Assembly: GCF_018143015.1 (NCBI RefSeq)
Contig: NC_054742.1
Span: 60,830,853 to 60,894,852 of the forward strand
DNA from: Lytechinus variegatus
Lineage: Eukaryota; Echinodermata; Echinoidea; Temnopleuroida; Toxopneustidae
Reading direction: 5' to 3'
Length of the DNA stretch: 64,000 bases
In this document: piece by piece, positions 42,797-54,300 of the stretch
How positions within the stretch are numbered: the stretch's first letter is position 1
Layout of the letters: the number at the start of each line of letters is the position of its first letter
The notes under the pieces: generated by a model
What the model was told of the DNA's origin: nothing
The model's input: the letters and a program-made list of their open reading frames with translations, nothing else
Databases searched by the model: none
Program-made: the position numbers and the translations under genes

Positions 42797-45700
42797 AATT
42801 AAGATGTGATAATGAACCAGGGTGATGGTGTACATTTGTAATATCTGAAAAGAAGGTTACAGACAGTTAACATCAATTGTTTTGTGAACTTGTACATATG
42901 GTGAAAATCGTGCATTAAAAGTTGTAAAAAGAACAAGTACAAGATTGATGAAGTCATGAGTGTATGATGAAGTTTAAAGCTCATCAAAATGGAAATGAAT
43001 TGATGATGTATGCTCTCAAGGAATGCCTTGCCCCACATACAACATTCTATTGTACAGTGTAAATCAGATATTACTTCATGTACTACTGAAGATGACTCAA
43101 ATGAGTAAACGGTGAACTGACAACTCTACATGTCTGCCTTGTCATGTGCTAAACACGTTTCAATTTTCTGAGAATGAATCATTTGGCATACAGTGTTAAG
43201 TGGAGCAGAAGGTCTACCTGCCTACATCATCATTCATAATGCATGCACTCAAGGTAAATTGATAATTTTTTCCAGTGATAGGAAGCTATTGTGACGAGGA
43301 GAGAGATTTCAGGTCTGTAACACAAAACTAGGAATCAATTGCAAAACATGATTTGTCCTTGGCTTGGGGGCTATTTTACAAATCATGCACAACCCCAAAG
43401 GCTGTAGTTCTCAACAAATCTTGATGTGGAAAGTACCTTACATGTACTCTGAAATGCTTGTTGTTAACAAGTAGTATGATACAATTGTTTTTTTTATTGG
43501 AATACAAATTTGTAATTTGAAATTACCGAGAAGCTTCTTAAGCACAAGAAAGAGTCTCAGAGACATTTGTTTTTTACTTTTATAGTCTATGAACAGTTTC
43601 ATGAAATGACCCCCCCCCCCTAAAAAAAAGAATAATGAATATTTCAATTTTGCAATTGAGCACTAGTTTATGTGTCACAGTGCCCAGATGGTACATGTAT
43701 ACTTGACACAGTTTGTCATGAATAACAGTGTATAGTTAAATGATGTTTCATTGTGTAAAATGCAAAGTTTAAAGGTACTATCAAATGCTTGACATGCTAG
43801 AAAAGTTTTTCAGGATTAGATTTCCTCTTTGCGATGTACAGGAAATCATGAGGCTTACTTACAAAAAAAAAATTTTTTAGCAATTTTGTTTTTTTACTTG
43901 ACCAGCTCTTCAGTCCTATAGAGCATATCATCCCCTTCTTAAACAAACATGAAACATCATGAAGTATAATACTATATCTGATTTGGAGTAAGATTCATGT
44001 TATTCATAGAAGTTCTATGGAGCATCTTCTAGCACTTTCTAGTACCTTTAAAAAATGTTAAGGCTGTGTCTGTGTATATTGTAAACTGGAAGGAAAGTAT
44101 CTTTTAAAACTGATGCATACATAATGGAACACTTGCTGAAACAGCACTGCACTCTGGTAAAATGTTGATAATAATATTCATGTGCATGTAGTAGCTGTTC
44201 CAGTTAGTGTTACTAGATATAAACAGAAACTGACACTCTTGTATTACTTTGTTATTTCCAGATTGTTTTAGAAAAGCTGATTGAGAGCAGCAGTATGGTG
44301 CGGACAAGTTTCATTTAATTGGTAAGAAATCAATATCGTTTGGTGATCAGCACTTATTCAGCCATTCTCATTTGGGATGTGTTGCCGTACGTGTACTTTA
44401 TTTTGTGTCCATCTTGACCTTTTCAAGACATTTGTTTTTATTTCAATTTTTTATTGGTCTATATGTACATATTTTTGTACATGTATATCAAGGAAACCTG
44501 TTATTCTACCCATATTTAATGAGTATATCTAGATAAGAAAGGAAAAACTATATCCCCTACTGGTACATGTATGCTAAATTTTCAGTGGTGTTATATAGTC
44601 ACAAGGGTTACCAGTTGTGCGTAAAGCTGTTCATAACTTAGTACGGCTTTGTGGAACATCCGCCAGGAACAGGAAGTATCAATTGTGAAATTCATGAACA
44701 TGTCACTGAGCCCAAGTTGAATCTTTAGGAATCACAATATTCTGTGTGACTAAGAGAGGTACATGTTCACATAATTTCGTATAAAAATTGTTTGATTTTA
44801 GTGAATATTCAACCTATGGGATGTTTGACTTAAGCTGGCCCCTGTTTTTTTATTATTATTGTTATTATTATTATTGAGCACTTTGTTACTAAATATCAGG
44901 AAAGTCAGAAACTACATGTATCATCTGAATATTGTTGTGTCTTTAAGCATTATACATGTACATGTATATACATGTAAGAGGGCTAGATGCAGTGAAATTA
45001 TGGCTCTTTGAATTTGATTCTCATTCTAAAATAATTCTCTCTCTTTCTTCCACTTTTATACATTGTCGCTTCCACGCTGATGTGCTGCCTGGACTTGATA
45101 TTTCCTCAATGAATGGTAACTCCATATTGACTGGCTGTCGGCTTGTTGTACATCAAATGATGGGATCCTCAACAGCTAGGAAAAAGCTCATGCTGTGTAT
45201 TCAAACTGCATCCAAGATTTCACCCAAGATTTGTCTGTTTCATCATGTTTAAATCTACTTTTGACAAAGAAATTTGCTTCTAAAAATCATGATTCCAAAA
45301 GTTTACATTTATCAAGCATAAATTTATCAAATATTACTTTTACTCATTTATTTCTGGTTGAGTAAGTAAATTTTGGAGGATTATGACTGTGTTGCTAAGA
45401 TAAATTTTAGCAAAATATTTTGGACTTTTTTTTTTCAAGAATGACTTAATTGTAAATTTTCCTTGATTTTAGGAGCAGGTTTCTCTTTCAAACTGTATGC
45501 ACAAAATGCATGGCATAAAATAGATCACAAACTCCATCATGATACATGTGGGTCATGGTGATGCACTACATTTAAAATGTCTCCCAGTTCACATTTGAGG
45601 AAAATAACACATTGAATGGGGATGGGTAATGATTTTCTACCAAAGTGCATGAACATTCAAAATATTTTCTGCCATGCATTCAATATCATTAAACTAATGA

Positions 45701-46560
45701 CATGACAATCTGGAAAGTTTGTTTCATTTTTATAGTCCAATTATTGACATTTACAAATCAAACTTCTTACATCTACCTCCACCCAAAACCAAGAAGTACA
45801 TGTTGTCATTTTGACATTGTCAATTTTACCATAAACCTTGAATACATGATTAGAAAAAGGGAATATTATAAATTGATGATTGTCATGTCATTACAAAACT
45901 CTTGTAACACAATGGTTCAGAGCTGTTCTAAAAGAAAAAAATATGAATGTATTCGTATGATACTGAATCGCCAGTACTAAAATTAGATTTAACCCACAGT
46001 ATACGCAATTTGATTGATGGGATTATTTTTGTTAAAGAGCAGCTGTGAAGTTTTGTGAATGATTAATAATATGTAAACTTTCCTTTCCAGTGTTCAGAAA
46101 ATTTCTGACGTGAAGAGAAATGTACAAGAAGAAAAAGCACAAAATATGTGTTAAAAAAAGAGAAAATTGTAAAAAAAAAAAAAACACAAAGAAAATGTAA
46201 AGATGAAAAAATTAGTATATTTCAGATCAAATCTGTATATGAAAGACAAACTTATTTTTAATCTAATAAACCCAAAAAGTTTAAAAGATATATTAATTGG
46301 AATTATTTCCTTTTTATCAGTAACTGTTTCTAGATTGTGAGTGATGTGAATTTCAATGCATGTTACGATGTGAGTGAACGTGATGAGTCAAAACTACTTT
46401 TGTCCCATTTTGTTCCACTTATTAAGTAGGGTTGACCGCCTGCTCATTGTGCTGGGAGGAATGTAAAGTTTGAATGATAAACAATTATAATAGGTGACTG
46501 GTAATGAAGTAACTAGATTTAAGTGATTGTAGGGTTGTTTTATGAATTATTATAGCAGTT
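42797..46560. other. CREBZF 3' UTR and flank
   Basis: AT-rich, with a C run near 43610-43620. AATAAA occurs near 46265 and ATTAAA near 42914, so the 3' UTR could be very short or up to 3.5 kb. No other gene was recognised. Confidence 0.4.
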
Positions 46561-46584
46561 ATAGCAATTTTCAGTTGATACATG

Positions 46585-47235
46585 TAGGTGATTGATTGCA
46601 TTGTGTATGATTGATATTGTAGATTGTGTATTATGACTGATTGATTGCATTGTGTATGATTGATATCATAGATTGTGTAATATGACCGATTGATTGCATT
46701 GTGTACGACTGATACTGTAGATTGTGTATTATGAATGATTGATTGCATTATGTATTATGACCGATTGATTGCATTGTGTATGATTGATATCATAGATTGT
46801 GTATTATGACTGATTGATTGCATTGTGTATGATTGATACTGTAGATTGTGTAATGTGACTGATTGATTGCATTGTGTACGATTGATACTGTAGATTGTGT
46901 ATTATGACTGATTGATTGCATTGTGTATGATTGATATTGTAGATTGTGTATTATGACTGATTGATTGCATTGTGTATGATTGATATCATAGATTGTGTAA
47001 TATGACCGATTGATTGCATTGTGTACGACTGATACTGTAGATTGTGTATTATGAATGATTGATTGCATTATGTATTATGACTGATTGATTGCATTGTGTA
47101 TGATTGATATCATAGATTGTGTAATATGACTGATTGATTGCATTGTGTACGATTGATACTGTAGATTGTGTAATATGACTGATTGATTGCATTGTGTAAC
47201 ATTTTTTACTGACTGGAGTGATTGATTGCATTATT
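46585..47235. repeat. Minisatellite array, about 49-bp monomer with higher-order unit
   Basis: About thirteen copies of a unit containing TGATTGATTGCATTGTGTA, then TGATTGATA and TAGATTGTGTA. A block of monomers beginning near 46621 recurs almost unchanged at 46941, a 320-bp higher-order repeat. All reverse-strand open frames here are by-products of the repeat. Confidence 0.9.
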
Positions 47236-48700
47236 TATGATTGATATGGGAGATTGTGTATCGTTAGTGATGGCAGTGATCTATTGCATGTTGTACATAT
47301 GTGATTGAGGTGAAAGATGATGTAGTGGATCCATGACATTTGCTCCGGCGACAATTGATCAATGGAATCAATGGAAAATCTGCAAATGAAGCCCAAACAT
47401 AAAACTTGAGCTTCAAAATGAAATAAACCCTGATCCTTTCCATTATTCTGAACCAAAAACTCTATTACAATCCTAACTCTAACCCTATGCCCCCTGAGAT
47501 ATTCAGACCGGAGCAAAAGTCATGTCATGGATGTGGTTGATTTCATTTTGAAGATGATTGATATTGATTGTTCTTGAACAATCAGAGTGATTCACTCTGA
47601 TGTGATATTGGTTTTAAATCACCAGAACAATTGATAATCCATCTAGAGCTTTGAAGTTTTGATTTTGACGGCACAAACGAGCAGCTCCCCAATAAGTCGT
47701 ATTGAATTCGATAAGATGTGATTTTCTCCCCCATGAAATGAAAGTTTCATTTGCACATTAGTTATTTCTTCGGACACCTCATTTTCCTACCATATTCTAC
47801 AAGAAAATATTTTCATTCATCATGAATCATTAAAAGATGTGAATTTATGGAATTCATTTAACATGACAATGACTATTCATGACTATTCTTTGATGGATTT
47901 TCATGGAAACCTCTCCAATATTTTTCTCACAAATTTGTTTATCAAAACCAACTTCAGAGTTTTTCCCTTCAATGAATGCTTTATGTGGTATGAGACTGCA
48001 TACAGTCCTGATTTGAGTGTACGCATCTTGCAAATGAATGATATTTTTGACTGGTCAAAGTGAACAATTGTATCGTGACAATGAGTTATGTGGTATAATA
48101 GGGAAATTTAACGTTTACAAAAATTAAAAGATGATAGAACACCCCTCCCCAATTGGTCTTTAACCTTCTCATTAAACTATCCAGGCATCTCCTTTTCTTT
48201 TTCACTCTCTCCATCTCTTTTCTCTCTCTTCCTCCTCCCCCATCTCTCCCACTCTTTCTCATCACTTGCATCATGTTAATTAATCTGAAAACATTCTAGT
48301 GTATCGAGGTAGGGAACTCATCACAGATTTTCCGTGGCAACTAGGGTCATATGTAGAATTTTTCCAGGGGTCACAGATTTCAAATATATTTTCGGAGTAA
48401 CATGAAAGCATGGGAGTGAAGGCAATTCTAAGCTGATCACTATGGCACTGATGCATTTTTAGAATTGAAATTGAAGGACTCTAGACATAGCTTGGGTAAC
48501 TTCTGAAAAAAAAATCTTCCCCCAAAATGCTTACACTTGCATATTTCAATTTAATTTTGTGTGTGAAGGGGAAAGAACTATCAACACTGAGTAAGGTCAT
48601 AGAGTTGACCCCACATTTGGAAATGCATACCAATACTTGCTCTTTTAGTATATGTATTGAAAAAGGATCCTGTCCCCAACACACGCATCACACACATTTT
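47236..48700. other. Intergenic sequence, no gene recognised
   Basis: AT-rich with a pyrimidine-rich patch at about 48190-48260. No supported exon on either strand. Confidence 0.35.
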
Positions 48701-48707
48701 TTAGACA

Positions 48708-48988
48708 ACCATGCGCGGATCTAGCCAGATTACGCACACTAGTTTTGAGAGGCAGGCTTGTGCAAAAACAATATGGCCCCTGGTGAACGTTTCATAAAGC
48801 AGTTCATGAGTTACAAGCAACTTCAAGAACGACTGGTGATCCTGAAATGATACACACTAGATTTTCATTGGCGTTGAAATAATTCCTAAGGGTCACCAGT
48901 CGTTCCTAAAGTTGCTCGCAACTTACAAACAGCTTTATGAAATACCCATCCAAAATGGTATTTTGTGCAACCTGGCTAGATCTACCAC
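48708..48988. mobile_element. Small hAT-like element with a nested fold-back MITE
   Basis: The outer ends CCATGCGCGGATCTAGCCAG and CTGGCTAGATCTACCACTGG are inverted. The interior 48788-48946 is a fold-back MITE with the same GTTTCATAAAGCAGTT ends as the copy at 34218, so it is the later insertion. Confidence 0.65.
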
Positions 48989-51394
48989 TGGTGACAGGCG
49001 ACACGACATTTGCTCCTTCGATAATTTCTCCTGGCTAAATTTTGTCTTAAGATATAGTGTTAGGGTTGCTATAGGGATTTATGTTAGGTTTAGGGTAGGG
49101 TAGTGTTAGACCCCGGGTTGAAGTTAAGTCGCCAGAGCAAAGCTAATGAAACCTGGTGAGTTGTGACAACTGCCCCTCATACTTCCCGGAGCTATGCACT
49201 GTGGGCTCACTAGTTTAAGTATGGTTGTGGCCTTTTCAGTTTACTAAAGTTTCAGGAGCTAGAATACTTTTGAATGCTGCAGGTGAAATGCAATTTGTGA
49301 TAATCGATTTGAAAAAAAGTCATATAGCTTCTTATTTTTCTTCTCCTTTTTTCTTTTACCTACATGTAACACATTGGGGACAAACACTTGATTAAAACAT
49401 GAAGGTCCAATTGTTCTTATCTACAATTACATTTCACATCAATCTAAACCAAGACTACTTAATAAAGCACCATGACTGGGTTAAAAACACTGAATATTTT
49501 CAATACATTAATTCTATTTATTCAACATCCTTACATGAAATCAATGTAAAACACATTCAAATGGTACATCAGTGACGGAAAATGCAAAATAAAAACGGCT
49601 GATGATCAGATCTATCATTTTCAAATGAATCGTTTGTTTTCCTGTGGAATTTGGTGGTCAGTACAATGTGGATCAGAGCCACATTTAAGGATATCAATAA
49701 TTGCCTTGTAGTTGATCATTTCAATTCAAAACCTAAATTACATTTATTGTGCATGAATAATTAAAGTCAAAATGGTCCACTGCACTGCCTGAAATAAATA
49801 TCACACCATTTTAAAAGGCAGCACCATAAGAAAAAAAGTAACAACATGGAAATGTGTATTGAAGAGGTATCTAAGAAGAAGCTTCTTTTTGTGCGAGAAT
49901 AAATGCTTCTATTAGCTACCCTGTAACCACTCCTGCTTCCAACATTCAAAATTTGTGCGTCTGACTCTGACTGTAAGAAACATCAAAGTGGTTTATAGTA
50001 CTATATACAAATCAACACTATCACTTCACTTCATGTACAAATGACATACTTCTTCTTACACGTAGTTCACCGATTGCATACTTCTGAAGAATCCTGGAAT
50101 AGATTTCATGCTCTATTATTTATACAAGGTTTCATTAATTAACAATGGTAATTGATAATTTTATTTTAAATCAAATTAAATCAAATAAGCTGGTCCTGTG
50201 TGTGCAATTGTCTGTCATCTGTCTCTTTTGCATCTCATGTCACGTATGTTCCAAAGGGCCACGATGGAGGACTATAAATCTGCACATGAAAAATGAAATA
50301 AAAATAGAAATGACAACATAAGATGACAAAATGAAGGTTAACACACAAGTCCCTCAGGGAAATTATTTTAAAGGAATAAGATGTTTTGTAGTATGTATGG
50401 AGCTCTTGGCCAGGCATTTACAAGGGGAATATAATTACAATGGTTCAGACCCGATGACATTATATCAAAGACAGAGGGACTTTTAATTTCATGATTGTGA
50501 AAATTTAAAGTCATAAACTGGTCAAGTTTATTGACCCGAATGACCTCTCTCCTTGGTCTAGTAAGATGAAATTAATACTGTTATTTCATTCAAGTTCTGA
50601 TACTTGATAACCATTATAATCTAATTTTTATTGTTTATTTTTATATTTCATTTTAAGTTTTATTTTAAGCGCGGTCTATATTACTTATGCTATGAAGATG
50701 AGAAAAAAAAATTCAACACCAATAATATTCCAAATAAACTCACAGTCTTATTATTATCAGTTACTCAATACTCAATACCCAGTAAAAATCTATATTTCTT
50801 TTTTTTATTCTTTAAGTTTAGAAGATAAAGAATTTATAGTACCAACATCAATAGAGTAATTCAGTTGCCAATTTTTTTAAATTCATAAGGCAAGGACATG
50901 AACAGTGATTCCTGCAGCCAGACATAGGATATACACACATGTTGCACTTTGCCAATTTCTTTTTTATTCTGAGACTTTGAGGTACAATTTAATGTTGAAG
51001 ACAAAACTCCAAATAATAAGATTCCATAAAACAAACAATACATTTACATGTAGAATATACGTGGTGTGTGATAAGACTGATTGATGTTCATTGGCCTTGA
51101 CTTGACTCCTACATGTATATACTTTGTGATGCTTCCCAGAAAAGATTTGCTTTGAGAATTTGTTTTTAATTCAATTCAATTAAACCAGCTACATGTAAAG
51201 ATGACTTTGCCTTAGAAGTCAAATCCACTGACTTGGACCACAGAAATCTGTTCAACATGGAAGTAATATAATAATGCACGTCAAGTGCATTATCTGGTCT
51301 AAATAATTGCTTCAACTTGGGAAGATATTCGACTTGAGAGGTTAATTTCTTGTTTCAACCTTTTCCCTGATACTAACCTGTACAATTAGTAAAT
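48989..51394. other. Intergenic sequence including COX7C 3' flank
   Basis: No gene recognised. The COX7C 3' UTR must lie immediately left of 51395 because that gene runs on the minus strand; minus-strand ATTAAA words occur near 50990 and 51165. Confidence 0.4.
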
Positions 51395-54300
51395 CTATTT
51401 CTTCAGCAATTGATGTCTTACAAGGATGAATGGTGCTGCAAATCCAGAACCAAAGAATGCTGCCATGATGCCCAACAGTGCCCATTTATTCTTTGTGGGG
51501 AAGGGCATATTCTGAAAAAAAGTTTGAAACAGAAAACATGTACTTGTAAAGAACCGTTTTTTGTTATTTATTTTGTGTCTTTTCAACATATCTATCTTAA
51601 ACACATAACACTTTTAAAATGAAAAACATAAATAAAAAAGATGGGGAAAAGTTTACCTAGCTTAGTTATACTACATGTAGTAGGTAGACCTAATTAGGTA
51701 GACCTCAATATTTCATATTCATCGTATCTCGTATACCCTTTTATCAAATCATAGGGGGGGTTAAGATCTCGATGAAAAAAGTGCAACAAAGACATGTACA
51801 GGATTTCAGAGTAATCCATTAATAATATTAAATAATAATCAAATGAATATTGAAAACAAGTAAGTGGCACGCCTCTGCCAGTCTCGCCTGCATTACGCGA
51901 TTTAATATAGCAGCAGTGCTAACTTTGAAATCTACTATAAAATAATCATTCACAAAAACACCATTCATATAATAAAAAGAAAAAAATCCAAATCCATATT
52001 TCATTGTTCGAAATAGACATGAAATGAAATACCCGGTACTCTGAAAATTTGCTTTGCCCAATTGATTGTGGGTCCGGCAGCCGCTGTGCAGCGCCAGATC
52101 GACAAGGCTCTATCCCTTTAATCGTTGAACACCAAACAGGGTAGCAGCAACTCCCATCTTTTGACGTCTTTTGGTCTGACGCAGCCGGGGTTTGAATCTC
52201 CGACCTCCCGGTTGTGAGACAGACACTCAACCAACTGAGCCAACACACCTGTTATAATGACATACATGTAATACCACATTCATTGACCATAAATGACATT
52301 TGAACGGTGACTCATGACTTGTCAACTACACCCATGTCCACATTTCATTCACTCTATCCATAATCAAAGTTATAATGGCAATTCAATAATTACCCCAACA
52401 TGACCTAAGTTTATTGACCTTAACTGACCTTTGACCTTGGTTTTGTGACCTGAAACTCACAGGGGATGTTCAGTGATACTTGATTACTCTTATATCCCAA
52501 GTTTTATGAACTAGATCCATAAACTTTCAAAGTTAGGATGGTAATTTACTAATTTTACAAATACCCCCAACATAGCAATATGTAAAAATTTTGCTGAAAT
52601 CGTTTTTCTTTTTTACCATATCAGCTTCCAATTGGAACCCTCTTCGCATGTAAAATATTTTGGCCACTTGAAAATGGTATCGTATTACCGAACGTATGTT
52701 TTCTATGGGGAAAAGTTGAGGAAACAAAATCACTGGTGAGCTATGTAAAATGTTAACCATATTTTATTGTAGTGAGAATATGTTTTTGACTCATTTTTCA
52801 TCATCTTTCTATTCAAGTTCGCTTTGGAAGGATGATTCAAATTTGCAAAGATTTAAGCACATGAAATTGTTTTCTGATGCGTATGATGCGCGCGCTAGGT
52901 AATACAAGGCCGGTCAGTAATACAATCACTCACTATACAGTGCGTCCCAGAATAAACGAAACCGAGATTTAGCGATCATTTATCATAACTTAATCATAAA
53001 TAGAATAGATAAATGACCTACCAATTTAAAGCTTAGAATCTCCTCTTTCATCTGATATTACTTAGCTTATTTCTTATTCACGCATGAGTGAGCAAAAACA
53101 ATTTGAAGAAAGGATACCAAAAAATAATTTGGCGAGGGGTATCTGGGTTTCAAAAAGAAAACCACATTTCTGAAAAGTTCAATATCTGCTCTTTAATTTG
53201 GTACCTCAATTACAGAAAATGGTCAAGAAAAAAAAAAGTTCTGGTCATTTGAAATAAGGCTTGTATTTCCATAATTTCATGAGATAAACATGTTTTCACT
53301 GGTTTCCCACAGAAGCTTTCGCATGGTGAACAAAAGTTTTAATGCATGGCTGATCGTCAACAAAACGGAGTGTTGTTTTTTTACCTTTTTAGTTTTTTTT
53401 TACCTGTTTGGTGCATTTAAGCCAAAACGTAATAATAATCTGTATTTTGGTCCAGTTTTTTATATATTTTTATGAAATAAAGACAAAAATCGATGAGCCC
53501 CGCCAGGGGGATTTTGCATTGTTAACCCCCTAATGGCGGCTACACAATCGCGAGCCATCTGTGTAAGAGCAGAATTTTTTTTTTTTTTTTTTTAAAAACC
53601 TCCTCAAAACAGATGGCTGGCAGCTGTCTAGATCTAGATCTATTATTTTCAGGCAAGAATTCATTGACAAAAATGACAAAAATATCATGAAAAGAAGGAA
53701 GAGACTTGCCCGATGTTTACGCCGCCATCTTGCTTTCTATTCTTCACCCACGTTACGCGACGCAAGCGTCCGTATCGTGGGTGAAGAACAATAGAAAACA
53801 AGATGGCAGCGTAAACATCGGGCAAGTCAATGACGCAAGCGTCCGTATCGTGGGTGAAGAACAATAGAAAACAAGATGGCAGCGTAAACATCGGGCAAGT
53901 CAATGAATTCTTGTCTAAAAATAAAATCCATAGCAATAGCATAGAATTAGAAATGTCGGATATGAAGCTTATCCCATGTAGGCCTACATGATTTAGAAAT
54001 TTTAGGGCTAGATCTAGATCTTTTAGAGAGAAATCTTGGGCGGGGGCGAAAGTTTCAGGGGCGGTATTCTGAAAACGTTCTTATCTTAATTTTGTTCTTA
54101 TCTACGTCACGTTCTCAAATTGGTATTCTGAAAACGTTCTTATCTTTTTCTTATCTTTTGTTCTTATCTTTGTTCTTATCTTGCTTTCCATCCAATGCTG
54201 AGCGCGTAAATTTATAATTCGCGCATATGATACAAAAGCGCGCTAAAAGATAAGAACAAAATAATGATAAGTGGTATTCTGAAAACGTTCTTATCTTTTT

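Noticed and set aside
46485-47231. His/Asn/Gln-rich repetitive proteins on the minus strand
   Set aside because: By-product of the 49-bp minisatellite; no start context, splice sites or conservation.
52172-52252. tRNA gene on the minus strand
   Set aside because: A and B boxes are present, but the acceptor stem does not pair and a SINE body follows.
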